Source: Paraburkholderia domus (GTDB lineage Bacteria > Pseudomonadota > Gammaproteobacteria > Burkholderiales > Burkholderiaceae). From it: a stretch of 64,000 nucleotides of DNA. Of this stretch, positions 52,947 to 62,075 are shown piece by piece. The stretch's first letter is position 1, and each line of letters begins with the position of its first letter. Location: NCBI RefSeq assembly GCF_905220705.1, contig NZ_CAJNAT010000023.1, positions 62,001 through 126,000 on the forward strand. The letters run 5' to 3'. The translations under genes and the position numbers were made by a program. Under the pieces are notes generated by a model, which saw nothing but the letters and a program-made list of their open reading frames with translations, was not told where the DNA came from and did not search any database.

Positions 52947-53449
52947 ACGCGCACTCCTGGGTGCAAGGATGTTTGCGCGGCAAGCAATTCAGCCGCGCGC
53001 TGCACCGCCCGCACGATCTCGACATGCGTGCCGCAACGGCAGAGATTGCGCGACAACTCCCGCCGAATCGTCTCGACACTCGGATGCGGATCGCGATCGA
53101 GCAACGCTTTGGCGGTCATGATCATGCCATTCAGGCAATAGCCGCACTGCGCGGCCTGTTCTTCGATAAAGGCTTGCTGCACGGGATGCAGCGCGTTACG
53201 CGTGCCCAGTCCTTCGAGCGTGGTGATCTCACGCCCCAATGCAACCTGCGCGGTCGTGACGCACGAACGTGTCGGCATGCCGTCGAGCAACACCGTACAT
53301 GCGCCGCATTCGCCGAGGCCACAGCCGAATTTCGGACCGTTCAACGCCAGGTCGTTACGCAACAGATAGAGCAGCGGCGTGTCGGAGGCGGCGATGACAC
53401 GATGCGTCGCACCGTTGACGTGCAGCGTCAGTGGCGCCGGGCGGTTCAT
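52943..53449 (-). CDS. nicA: NicA-type two [2Fe-2S] cluster subunit of the hydroxylase
   Basis: 168 residues from MNRPAPLTLHVNGATHRVIA. Plant-type ferredoxin part with C-x4-C-x2-C-x11-C and a C-terminal helical part with C-x2-C-x31-C-x-C, the two cluster sites of the xanthine dehydrogenase family. It carries electrons from the Mo centre of NicB to its hemes. An in-frame start five residues earlier exists. It is 31 nt after the enamidase stop. Confidence 0.9.
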   Translation of the reverse strand: MNRPAPLTLHVNGATHRVIAASDTPLLYLLRNDLALNGPKFGCGLGECGACTVLLDGMPTRSCVTTAQVALGREITTLEGLGTRNALHPVQQAFIEEQAAQCGYCLNGMIMTAKALLDRDPHPSVETIRRELSRNLCRCGTHVEIVRAVQRAAELLAAQTSLHPGVRV

Positions 53450-53480
53450 AACAATACCGGCCACGCCGCGCAGCGCGCGC

Positions 53481-54680
53481 TCAAAGCACCACCGGCACTT
53501 CGGTCGCCGGTGGTGTATTGCGGCTGCGCCGGCAGCGGATCAACCCGTCGATCATCACCATGCCGACGCCGGGAATATCGCCGAGCTGCACGCTTTCCAG
53601 CAGCGTATCGGCGGCCGTGTGCTGTGCGCGGTCCATGAACACGAGGTCGGCGGGACGGCCCACTTCGATCAAACCCTGGCGCAAATTGCGTTGCCGCGCG
53701 GTGTTGCCGGTCGCAAAGCAGAAGGCGATTTCAGCAGGGATGTCGGCGAGGCTGGAGATCAGCGCGATCATCCGTAGAATGCCGAGCGGCTGCACGCCGG
53801 AACCCGCCGGGCTATCGGTGCCGAGAATGATTCGATGCGGACACTTCAATTCGATCGCATGACGTGCGGTGAGCAGCGCGATCCGTTCGTTGCCGTTGTG
53901 AACGATCTCCAGCGCGCGGCTCGATTGCTCGCACAGATCGCATACGTGCCGATAGGAAAGTGACGTATGGCCGCCATTGATGTGACCGATCACGTCCGCG
54001 TCGGCGGCGAGCACCACGTCTCTATCGATCAGACCCGAACCCGGAATCGATGGGCCGCCCGTGTGAATCGTGCTTTGAATGCCGTACTTGCGTGCCCACG
54101 CGACCATCTGCGCGGCTTCCTCGCCGCCCTTCACACTGCCGAGACCGACTTCGCCGAGCAGCTTCACGCCGGCTTCCGAGAGCTCCTTGAAGTCCTCCTC
54201 GACCATGCCCTTCTCGATCACCGGCGCACCCGCCATGACTTTTACGCCGCCACCGACACCCGCCCCGCGCATGCCTTCAAACGAGCGTTGCGCGGTAATG
54301 GCAAGCGCCTTCACGCCGACTACGTCTTTCGGGCGGCCGGGCAAATGCACTTCGCCGGCGGAAATCATCGTCGTCACACCGCCATTCAGATTCGATTCGA
54401 TCCAGCCCATCTGATTCTGGCGCGGCGTCCAGTCACCGAACACCGGATGCACGTGAGAGTCGATGAGACCTGGGGCCACTGCCGTGCCTTTGCAATCGAC
54501 CATAGTCCGCGCGCCTTCGAGGTCGCAATCCTTCTCCTTGCCGATCGCGACGATCACGCCGTCGTCGATCACCAGCGTATTCGCATCGAGAATCGGCTGA
54601 TCGATATCGCCGGATAACAGCAGACCGATGTTCGTTACCACGACCTTGCCCGACAAGCCTGTCAACGTCTCTGCTGCCAT
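53481..54680 (-). CDS. ena: Enamidase (6-oxo-tetrahydronicotinate amidohydrolase)
   Basis: 399 residues from MAAETLTGLSGKVVVTNIGL, with AAAGGAG upstream. Amidohydrolase fold: first metal site LIDSHVHPVFGD, later HTGGPSIPGSG, GHINGGHTSLSYRH and the metal-site Asp in ILGTDSPAGSG. It resembles enamidase of the nicotinate fermentation pathway, which opens 1,4,5,6-tetrahydro-6-oxonicotinate to 2-formylglutarate and ammonia. Neighbouring hnr makes exactly that substrate, which supports the call. Could also act on a related cyclic amide. Confidence 0.82.
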   Translation of the reverse strand: MAAETLTGLSGKVVVTNIGLLLSGDIDQPILDANTLVIDDGVIVAIGKEKDCDLEGARTMVDCKGTAVAPGLIDSHVHPVFGDWTPRQNQMGWIESNLNGGVTTMISAGEVHLPGRPKDVVGVKALAITAQRSFEGMRGAGVGGGVKVMAGAPVIEKGMVEEDFKELSEAGVKLLGEVGLGSVKGGEEAAQMVAWARKYGIQSTIHTGGPSIPGSGLIDRDVVLAADADVIGHINGGHTSLSYRHVCDLCEQSSRALEIVHNGNERIALLTARHAIELKCPHRIILGTDSPAGSGVQPLGILRMIALISSLADIPAEIAFCFATGNTARQRNLRQGLIEVGRPADLVFMDRAQHTAADTLLESVQLGDIPGVGMVMIDGLIRCRRSRNTPPATEVPVVL

Positions 54681-54753
54681 CTGCTTCTCCTTTCGCAACG
54701 ACTACCTGACGCCGCATGCGTGCACACGCTGCACGCTTCATGCATCGATGGAA

Positions 54754-55467
54754 TCACACGCTCAGATAAGCGCGCCTCACTGTTTCGTTCTTTGCGAGTT
54801 CGCCGATCGTGCCGCTAAAGCGGATCTGTCCTTTTTCGAGGACGTAAGCGCGGTCGCTGACCAGCTCGGCGAAATGCAAGTTCTGTTCAGACAACAGAAT
54901 CGAGAGCCCTTCGCGCTTGAGTTCGAGAATCATGTTGGCCATCTGTTCGACGATCACGGGCGCGACGCCCTCTGAAGGTTCGTCGAGCAGCACCAGATAC
55001 GGGTTGCCCATCAGCGTGCGTGAGACCGTGAGCATCTGCTGCTCGCCGCCGCTCATCTGGCCGCCGGGACGTTTCGGCATTTCGCCGAGATTGGGGAACA
55101 GGCGGAACAGCTTTTCCGGCGTCCATTGCGGCGCGCCTTCGCGTGGCGGTTGGCGGCCTGTATCGAGGTTTTCCATCACCGTCAGATCCGAGAACACGCG
55201 CCGGTCTTCGGGGACGAAACCCATCCCCATGCGAGCGATCCGATAGGGCTGCAAGGTCGTGATGTTCTGCCCGCGAAACCGCACCTCCCCTTGACGACGC
55301 GGCAGTAAGCCCATCACCGCTTTCATCGTCGTCGATTTGCCGGCGCCGTTACGGCCCATCAGGGCGACGACTTCGCCGCGGCCGACTTCGAGACCGACGT
55401 CGAACAGAATGTGCGCGCGGCCATAGAACGCGTTGAGGCCGGAGACTTTCAGCATCGGCTCGCTCAT
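54754..55467 (-). CDS. livF: LivF-type ABC transporter ATPase
   Basis: 237 residues. Walker A GRNGAGKST, Q-loop, signature LSGGEQQ-like MSGGEQQMLTVSR, Walker B YLVLLDEPSEG. Starts with an ATGA overlap with livG. ATP-binding partner of the LivHM permease in the importer. Confidence 0.93.
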   Translation of the reverse strand: MSEPMLKVSGLNAFYGRAHILFDVGLEVGRGEVVALMGRNGAGKSTTMKAVMGLLPRRQGEVRFRGQNITTLQPYRIARMGMGFVPEDRRVFSDLTVMENLDTGRQPPREGAPQWTPEKLFRLFPNLGEMPKRPGGQMSGGEQQMLTVSRTLMGNPYLVLLDEPSEGVAPVIVEQMANMILELKREGLSILLSEQNLHFAELVSDRAYVLEKGQIRFSGTIGELAKNETVRRAYLSV

Positions 55468-56273
55468 TGCAGCGCTCCTTGTCCTTGAGGACCGCCTGCC
55501 GCTTCATGCAGCGGCGCGCGTGGCTGGAAGGTCTTGCCGGTGCCGAAATAGACTTCTTGCACGCGTGCGTCGTTGCGGATCGTTTCGGCGTCGCCCTCGG
55601 CGATCAGCTTGCCACGCGCGAGGACGATCAGGCGATCGGCGTACGCGAATACGACGTCCATGCTGTGCTCGGTAAACAGCACACCGATCTTGTGCTCGGT
55701 GACCAGACGCTTGGTCAGCGCCATCAGCTCATTGCGCTCCTTCGGCGCCATACCGGCAGTGGGCTCGTCCATCAGCAACAGCTTCGGGCGGTTCGCCAGT
55801 GCGATAGCGAGCTCAACACGCTTGACGTCGCCGTAGGCGAGCACGCCGCAAGCGCGGTTTGCGTCGGCGCCCATGCCGACCTGCTCGAGCAGCGTCATGG
55901 CTTCATCAGCATAGCGTGAGCCTGCGGGCTTCCACAGACCGAAGGTCTTGCGTTCACGCGAGACCAGGGCCATCTGCACGTTTTCGAGCACGGTCATCGA
56001 ATTGAAGGTCGCGGCAATCTGAAACGTGCGCCCGACGCCCAGACGCCAGATATCGCGTGGCCGCTTGCCGACCAGTTCATGATCGTCGAGACGGATCGAA
56101 CCGGACGACGGCTGCAGTTGCCCGTTGACCATATTGAAGCAGGTCGACTTGCCCGCGCCATTCGGACCCAGCAGCGCCAGCAGTTGACCAGCTTCGAGAT
56201 CGAAGGAGACATCGTCGACCGCTTTCAGGCCGCCGAACGATTTGGAGAGGCTGGAGACGCGCAGCAAGCTCAT
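55464..56273 (-). CDS. livG: LivG-type ABC transporter ATPase
   Basis: 269 residues. Walker A GPNGAGKST, LivG-type insertion (VGRTFQIAATFNSMTVLENV), signature region LAYGDVKRVELAIAL, Walker B KLLLMDEPTAGM and C-terminal BCA domain. Overlaps the permease stop by 4 nt. ATPase of the same importer as livF. Confidence 0.93.
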   Translation of the reverse strand: MSLLRVSSLSKSFGGLKAVDDVSFDLEAGQLLALLGPNGAGKSTCFNMVNGQLQPSSGSIRLDDHELVGKRPRDIWRLGVGRTFQIAATFNSMTVLENVQMALVSRERKTFGLWKPAGSRYADEAMTLLEQVGMGADANRACGVLAYGDVKRVELAIALANRPKLLLMDEPTAGMAPKERNELMALTKRLVTEHKIGVLFTEHSMDVVFAYADRLIVLARGKLIAEGDAETIRNDARVQEVYFGTGKTFQPRAPLHEAAGGPQGQGALQ

Positions 56274-58210
56274 AGCCCCTCCTTGATCGCGGTACCTTGT
56301 GATGGCGATGAGGCGCGCTCTTCAGCCTTATCCACCGTATCGTCGCCGAAACGCTCGCGAATGAAACCGACGATGCCCTGCGGAAACGCAATCACCAGCA
56401 GCAGGATGGTGAAACCCAGCAACGCCTGCCAATAGTCGGTTTGCCGCGCGACGGTGTCCTGCAGCCAGGTGAACACGGCTGCGCCGACGATCGGACCAGT
56501 CAACGTCTGCAAGCCGCCGAGCAACACCATCACGAGGCCATCCACCGATCGGCTCACGCTGATCACCTCCGGTGAAATCGTCCCTTTGGAGAAGGCATAA
56601 AGCGATCCGGCGAGCCCGCAAAACAGCGACGCGACGACGAACGCTGCCCATTGCACGCGTTTCACGTCGATACCGATCGCCTCGGCGCGCAGCACCGAAT
56701 CGCGCGACGCCCGCATCGCATAGCCAAGCGGTGAGAACAGCATCTTGCGCAACAGCCACACACCAATCACCGCGCAGGCGAGCGTCAGATAATAAAAAGC
56801 CACCGGCGACGACAGCCAGTTCGACGGCCACAAGCCGAGAATGCCGTTACTGCCGCCCGTCACGTCGTCCCACTGGAACACGATCGACCAGACGATCTGC
56901 GCAAACGCGAGCGTCAGCATCGCGAGGTACACGCCTGAGAGACGCACGCAAAACCAGCCGAACACCAGCGCGCCCGCCACCGCGAGCAAGGGGCCGAGCA
57001 GCAACGCGGCTTCCATCGGTAGATTGAGGACTTTGAGGAACAGCGCGGCACCATATGCGCCCAGACCGAAGTACGCGGCGTGGCCGAACGAGTGCATGCC
57101 GCCAGGGCCCATGATGAAATGCAGACTTGTCGCAAACAATACGGCGATCAGGATTTCAACCAGCAGCACCGGCATATAGGGAAACGCATTGGCCGCAAGC
57201 GGCGCAAGCACCAGCACCAACAAAGCGACCGCCGCCAACCACTTCAGGCGCTTGCCCGCGGGCCTCAATGGCGCTTCAGGCGCGGCCATGCCGCGCACCG
57301 CGGCACTCGCCTTCCCTAGCAAGCCCCAAGGCCGCACCACCAGCACCACCGCCATCACGACGAATTCTGCAACGAGCGTAAAGCGGCTCAACGACAGATC
57401 GATACCGAACACCGACACATGCCCGATGCCGATGCACAGCGCCTTGATCTCCGCGATCAGCAACGCCGCGACGAACGCACCCGGAATCGACCCCATGCCG
57501 CCGACCACGACGACGACGAACGCATTGCCGATGGTCTCCAGATCCAGCGACAGATTCGCCGACATCCGCGGCCCTTGCAGCGCGCCGCCCAAGCCGGCGA
57601 GAAACGCGCCGACGAAGAACACGCCGGTGAACAGCCACGCCTGATTGATGCCGAGCGCGCCGAGCATCTCGCGATCCTGCGTCGCGGCGCGCACCAGCGT
57701 ACCCCAACGTGTACGCGTCAACGCATACCAGAGCAGCAGCAACACCACCGGGCCGATCACGATCAGCGCGATATCGTAGGTCGGCAGCGGATGGCCGAGA
57801 AAATCGACTGCGCCTGCCAGATGCGGCGCACGGGGTCCAAAGAGGTCTTCCGGGCCCCACAGCCACAGCGCGGCGTCGCGAAAGATCAGCACCAGCGCGA
57901 AGGTCGCCAGTAGGTGAAACAACTCGGGTGCCTGGTAGATGCGCCGTAACACGATCATTTCGACCAGCGCGCCGAGCACCGCGACGACCAACGCGGCCGC
58001 CAGCACCGACAGCCAGAACCCACCCGTCGTATGGCCGAAACGACTCGCGATGCTATACGCGACATAGATGCCGAACATATAGAACGAGCCGTGCGCGAAG
58101 TTGACGATGCGCGTCACGCCGAAGATCAGCGACAAACCGGCGGCGACTAGAAACAGCGTCGACGCGTCGGCGAGTCCGTTGACCAGCTGTACCAGCAAAT
58201 TCGAAAGCAT
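56270..58210 (-). CDS. livHM: Fused LivH-LivM ABC permease
   Basis: 646 residues. Residues 1 to about 300 are LivH-like (VNGLADASTLFLVAAGLSLI, GVTRIVNFAHGSFYM), and from about 320 LivM-like (MGPGGMHSFGHAAYFGLGAY). Both permease halves are in one chain, a known variant in Burkholderiaceae. It imports the operon's substrate with LivG, LivF and the binding protein. Confidence 0.9.
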   Translation of the reverse strand: MLSNLLVQLVNGLADASTLFLVAAGLSLIFGVTRIVNFAHGSFYMFGIYVAYSIASRFGHTTGGFWLSVLAAALVVAVLGALVEMIVLRRIYQAPELFHLLATFALVLIFRDAALWLWGPEDLFGPRAPHLAGAVDFLGHPLPTYDIALIVIGPVVLLLLWYALTRTRWGTLVRAATQDREMLGALGINQAWLFTGVFFVGAFLAGLGGALQGPRMSANLSLDLETIGNAFVVVVVGGMGSIPGAFVAALLIAEIKALCIGIGHVSVFGIDLSLSRFTLVAEFVVMAVVLVVRPWGLLGKASAAVRGMAAPEAPLRPAGKRLKWLAAVALLVLVLAPLAANAFPYMPVLLVEILIAVLFATSLHFIMGPGGMHSFGHAAYFGLGAYGAALFLKVLNLPMEAALLLGPLLAVAGALVFGWFCVRLSGVYLAMLTLAFAQIVWSIVFQWDDVTGGSNGILGLWPSNWLSSPVAFYYLTLACAVIGVWLLRKMLFSPLGYAMRASRDSVLRAEAIGIDVKRVQWAAFVVASLFCGLAGSLYAFSKGTISPEVISVSRSVDGLVMVLLGGLQTLTGPIVGAAVFTWLQDTVARQTDYWQALLGFTILLLVIAFPQGIVGFIRERFGDDTVDKAEERASSPSQGTAIKEGL

Positions 58211-58228
58211 CGCGACCCTTAAAATAAC

Positions 58229-58813
58229 TCAGCGCAAACCGTCTTCGCCCTTAATCTCGCTTACCTGTAAGCCGCCGATGCGCGGCAGCGGCCGCCCCGA
58301 GGCCGTCACTGCGACCGCTACGACGATTTCATTCGCGCGCGGTGCGTCCGACACCCGCGCCTCGATCGCGTCGAAATGACTGCGCACGAAGGCGGCGTCC
58401 TTGTGACCCAGCGGCACATCGATCGCGGTGCCAAGCGTACCCATTTTCTTCGCCGACGGCACCAGCGCCGCGCCCTTTTCAACCGCGACCCGCAGCGGGG
58501 CACCGAGCTTGGGATGCAGGATTGCGGCAGCATGTTCGAGTTCGCCCGCTTCGCCGACGATCGCCGCCTTGCCGTAGCTTTGTGCTTCGCCCGGTTTAAT
58601 GCCCAACGCTTCGACGCACTTGTTGCCGAGCAATGCACCCAGTTCCTCGCCGGCTTCGATCAGTGCGTCCAGCTTGGCCTCGTAGCGGCCGGCATAGGGA
58701 TTATCGATCACTGCAATCGCGACTGCACGGCGAGCCGGCGGTTCGATCGCCTGCCCCATTTCAATGCGTGTTTCATCGACCTGCACGACCAGCTTGCGAA
58801 GCTTGATTGCCAT
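58229..58813 (-). CDS. DUF1185 (amino acid synthesis family) protein, copy 2
   Basis: 194 residues from MAIKLRKLVVQVDETRIEMG, with CCGGAG upstream. Matches PF06684; structures of relatives show a chorismate-mutase-like fold, with a proposed amino-acid metabolic role. Conserved pieces: VIDNPYAGRYEAKLDALIEA, EAQSYGKAAIVGEAGELEHA, LPRIGGL and the C-terminal GEDGLR. It is a paralogue of the next gene upstream in the operon, with weak overall identity but the same blocks. Probably catalyses or assists a late step on the ring-opened product. Confidence 0.85.
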   Translation of the reverse strand: MAIKLRKLVVQVDETRIEMGQAIEPPARRAVAIAVIDNPYAGRYEAKLDALIEAGEELGALLGNKCVEALGIKPGEAQSYGKAAIVGEAGELEHAAAILHPKLGAPLRVAVEKGAALVPSAKKMGTLGTAIDVPLGHKDAAFVRSHFDAIEARVSDAPRANEIVVAVAVTASGRPLPRIGGLQVSEIKGEDGLR

Positions 58814-58919
58814 TTCGATCTCCGGGTTTCGATGCGTGTTCTGCCTGACTGCTTCAGATTGTTGCTTGAGCACAGTGCTTCTGTTCAATGATTCAGCGAA
58901 TGACGTGGTTCAGCGCCGT

Positions 58920-59510
58920 TCAGCGCAAGCCGTCCTTGCCCACAATCGCCTCCTTCGCCAGCCCGCCGACGCGCGCATGCACACGCTGGCCCGTGCTCAT
59001 CACAAGGATATATACCAGTTCATCTGCGGCCGGCGCGCCGGGCACGCGCACTTCGATCGCATCGAAATGACTGCGCACGTAGCTCGCATTGACATGTGTC
59101 AGCGGCACATCGAGCGCGGTGGAAGGCGCGCCGACTTTCTTGGTCGACGGCACGATGGCGTTGGTCGGCACACCGTTTTTCTCCAGCAATTCGCGCATGG
59201 CATAGCCGCCGGGGACGTGCCACAACGCGCCATGCTCGAGTTCGCCACGCGAGCCGACGATTGCGCCCTTGCCGTAGCTTTCAATCGACGCGTGCGGTAC
59301 CGCCATCGCTGCCAGCAGCCGTTGCGCCATGTCGAAGCCGATCGGCTTGAGCGCTTCCATGGCGTGTTCGATTCTGGCTTCGTAGCGGCCGGCGAACGGA
59401 TTCGTCATCACCGCGGCAATCGCGCCGCGCCGTAGCGGATGCGCGGGCGCGGGGCCGAACTCGTGGAAAATGTCTTCGACGTGCGTCAGCACGCGGCGTA
59501 TTTCGAACAC
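58920..59510 (-). CDS. DUF1185 (amino acid synthesis family) protein, copy 1
   Basis: 196 residues from a GTG start, with GGAGG a few bases upstream; the start lies inside the end of the UPF0280 gene (25-nt overlap). Conserved blocks: VMTNPFAGRYEARIEHAMEA, HASIESYGKGAIVGSRGELE, LTHVNASYVRSHFDAIEVRV and the C-terminal GKDGLR. Differs from copy 2 in its active-site neighbourhood (EHGALWHVPGGYAMRELLEK in place of EHAAAILHPKLGAPLRVAVE), so the two may act on different intermediates or form a hetero-oligomer. Confidence 0.85.
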   Translation of the reverse strand: MFEIRRVLTHVEDIFHEFGPAPAHPLRRGAIAAVMTNPFAGRYEARIEHAMEALKPIGFDMAQRLLAAMAVPHASIESYGKGAIVGSRGELEHGALWHVPGGYAMRELLEKNGVPTNAIVPSTKKVGAPSTALDVPLTHVNASYVRSHFDAIEVRVPGAPAADELVYILVMSTGQRVHARVGGLAKEAIVGKDGLR

Positions 59511-60427
59511 GGAGCCTCCGTAGTTATTTCAGCGCGATTCCTGAACAACGCGCCATTCTGATGAGTAGCGGCGGCCACCCGCACGCGCCCTTGCAGGAAT
59601 AACGCGGCGCCTTCGATCAAGCCTTGTTCCTGTAAGCGTTGCGCGGCATCGACACCACGCGCCAGCGCGAAATCGATCAGCGGTTGAGGCAAGGACGGCA
59701 CGTCGACGGTGACAAGCATGTCGCCGAGATCGCTATCATCCTTCAACGACGAGGCCGGCTTGCGCACGATGCCCGCATGCTCGAGATTGACGGCGTTGGC
59801 AATCACCGTCGCGGCGGCATCGGCGGTGGCAGCGTTGCGGGCGAGTACCGTCACGCTGTCGGCGATCCCGAGGCTGAAGCTGCGCCCACGCCAGCCGCTT
59901 GTCGCGACGCCGCGAATCGGCATGGCAGCGTCGAGCGTCAGGTTCGCGTCTAACGCTGGATCGCCTGACAGCGTCGCGCCAGAGAATGCCGCCAGGTCGG
60001 CGAACACGCCCACGCGGTACTGCTGTCCTTCGGTCAAGTAAAGTGCGATGTCGCCGCCGTTGTTGATGAAGGCGCGCGAGATCCCTTCACGGGCGAATGC
60101 CGTGATCAATTCGTCGGCGACGCTGCCTGCAACGGCCGCCATCGGCGTGATGTAGCGCGCGCGGTGAGGATGACATGCGCTCCACATGCGACGTGCAACG
60201 GGGCCCTGCAGCGCGCAGTCGCTATGAGCGGCGTTGCTCGGTACAGGTCGCCGAAGCAGTTTCAACTCGTCGACCAACTCAGGCAACACGTCGGCGAAAC
60301 GCGCCCAGCACGCATCGTAAGCGGCCTGCACTGCCGATGCTTCACCGTCCGCGCTGAGGATCAGATCGATGGGCCCATGCTGCCAATGCCAGCGGGCCGC
60401 GTCGAGCTGGGTGCGGGTTGCGTTCAT
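59486..60427 (-). CDS. UPF0280 family protein (ApbE-like)
   Basis: 313 residues from MNATRTQLDAARWHWQHGPI; a GTG ten codons upstream, 11 nt after the hnr stop, is an alternative. Family blocks: AAYDACWARFADVLPELVDE, SRAFINNGGDIALYLTEGQQ, RSFSLGIADSVTVLARNAA, DAAATVIANAVNLEH. UPF0280 proteins share a fold with the FMN transferase ApbE and lack a known reaction. Position directly after hnr suggests a role in flavin or cofactor handling for Hnr, or in the pathway itself (inference). Confidence 0.85.
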   Translation of the reverse strand: MNATRTQLDAARWHWQHGPIDLILSADGEASAVQAAYDACWARFADVLPELVDELKLLRRPVPSNAAHSDCALQGPVARRMWSACHPHRARYITPMAAVAGSVADELITAFAREGISRAFINNGGDIALYLTEGQQYRVGVFADLAAFSGATLSGDPALDANLTLDAAMPIRGVATSGWRGRSFSLGIADSVTVLARNAATADAAATVIANAVNLEHAGIVRKPASSLKDDSDLGDMLVTVDVPSLPQPLIDFALARGVDAAQRLQEQGLIEGAALFLQGRVRVAAATHQNGALFRNRAEITTEAPCSKYAAC

Positions 60428-60467
60428 TGTGTTCGTCGCGTTCGTGGTGTCGGTCACGTTGTCGCCG

Positions 60468-62075
60468 CTAGCCGAGCATCGGCGGCATGGCGGGCGGCCA
60501 CGGATTGTCGGGATTACGCGCCAGAGTCCTGCGCGCGAGCGGTGCCCCTTCCGTATGCTCCGGCCCGTTCGCCAGTACGCTTTCCAGTGAACGCACCGCG
60601 TCGAGATGGCCACCGAGATCGCGATACGCGTCATACGTCATGGTGAATTCGATCGGCGCGACGATCGCGGGCGTTGGCACAGTGCCGAACGATCGATCGG
60701 GCATGCGCGAGACATCGACCATCACGGTGATGCCGCCGCCCGGCCACACATAGGCCGGCGCTCCGCCGCACGTTACGTTCACCAGTTTCTGTTTGATCGC
60801 GCGCGTCAACAGGACCGGGTTTTCCGTTGCCCCCGCTCGCAGGCTGCCACCCGCTCCGCCAAGAAACAGCACGGTCGCAAGCGACGGCTCGCAGTTTTCG
60901 CCGATTCGTTCGACCGTCCGGCGCACAGCATCCGGCATGGCTGCGATGCGCGGCACGAGGTCCTGATCGAGTTCATACCACTGCGCATGTTCGCCGGTGG
61001 TCGACACCATCAGCAAGCGCATGCCTGGTTTCGCCACGGCGGGATCGAAACCTTCGACAATCGCCAGAGGATCATGAATGTCGGTGCCGCCCCAACCGGT
61101 ACCGGGATTCGCCACCTGAAAATAACGGCCCGGGGTCGATTTACGTCCGCGAATCTTCACGCCTGAGCGCGTCATGCCGAGGCAACGGCCCGCCTGGTGT
61201 TCCGTGAGTACACCGGTGATGTGATCGTCGACCACCACCACTTCGTCCGCGTGACCGAACCATTGTTTCGCAAAGATGCCGATGGTGGCCGACCCGCAGC
61301 CCACCCGCATACGCTGTTCTTCGACGCCGTCGACAATCGGCGCCGCACCCGCGCGAATCACCAGGCTCGCACCGCCGTCGATGCTCAACGCCACTGCTTC
61401 CTTGTTGCCGAGCGCGAGCATCATGTCGCACGTCACGCGGCCCTCTTTTTTGCTGCCGCCGGTCAGATGATGCACACCACCGAGGCTCAGCATCTGCGAG
61501 CCATACTCCGCCGTGGTCACATGGCCGACGATCTCGCCATGACAACGCACGTTCGATTGCTCCGGCCCGAGAAAGCGGTCGGTATCGATCTTCACCTTGA
61601 AACTGCAGTAGCTGAAAATGCCCTCGGTGACGACGGTGATCATGTCGACGTCGTCGAGCTTTGAGGAAACGATGAAAGGCGCGGGTTTGTAGTCCGGATA
61701 AGTGGACGATGCACCGATGCCGGTGACGAACAGCGCCTGTTCCGCGGCAGGATCGTGTACCTCGGACGATGCACCAAATTCGACCGTGGCATCGGCGCTG
61801 CTTGTGATCGCGCCAGGCGAACCCGCCGTGCGCGAGAGAAACACCACGGGGTCGACACGAATCAGCCGCCCATCCGCATTCGCATAACGATCGCACGCAC
61901 CCGTGCGGCCTTCCGATATCTGGCACAACACCGGACACGCATTGCATTCGATCTTGTTCGATGCCATCCGCTCGCTGCGGGGCACCGCTTTCTCGAGCAC
62001 GGTCGGACCCGGCGTCGAGGCGGTTTCGCCGTCGACGCTCTCCGCACCGAAATCGACCTTCGTATGTTCTGTCAT
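60468..62075 (-). CDS. hnr: 6-hydroxynicotinate reductase
   Basis: 535 residues from MTEHTKVDFGAESVDGETAS; ATG at 62099 is possible. N-terminal iron-sulfur motif C-x2-C-x3-C-x9-C (SNKIECNACPVLCQ and on), then a large body with GIGASSTYPDYKPAPFIVSS, GGVHHLTGGSKKEGRVTCDM and AFVWPGGGI-type AYVWPGGGITVMVDVSRMPD. It matches Hnr, which reduces 6-hydroxynicotinate to 1,4,5,6-tetrahydro-6-oxonicotinate. Presence beside nicAB and ena supports this. First gene of the operon, with the TetR gene divergent. Confidence 0.85.
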   Translation of the reverse strand: MTEHTKVDFGAESVDGETASTPGPTVLEKAVPRSERMASNKIECNACPVLCQISEGRTGACDRYANADGRLIRVDPVVFLSRTAGSPGAITSSADATVEFGASSEVHDPAAEQALFVTGIGASSTYPDYKPAPFIVSSKLDDVDMITVVTEGIFSYCSFKVKIDTDRFLGPEQSNVRCHGEIVGHVTTAEYGSQMLSLGGVHHLTGGSKKEGRVTCDMMLALGNKEAVALSIDGGASLVIRAGAAPIVDGVEEQRMRVGCGSATIGIFAKQWFGHADEVVVVDDHITGVLTEHQAGRCLGMTRSGVKIRGRKSTPGRYFQVANPGTGWGGTDIHDPLAIVEGFDPAVAKPGMRLLMVSTTGEHAQWYELDQDLVPRIAAMPDAVRRTVERIGENCEPSLATVLFLGGAGGSLRAGATENPVLLTRAIKQKLVNVTCGGAPAYVWPGGGITVMVDVSRMPDRSFGTVPTPAIVAPIEFTMTYDAYRDLGGHLDAVRSLESVLANGPEHTEGAPLARRTLARNPDNPWPPAMPPMLG

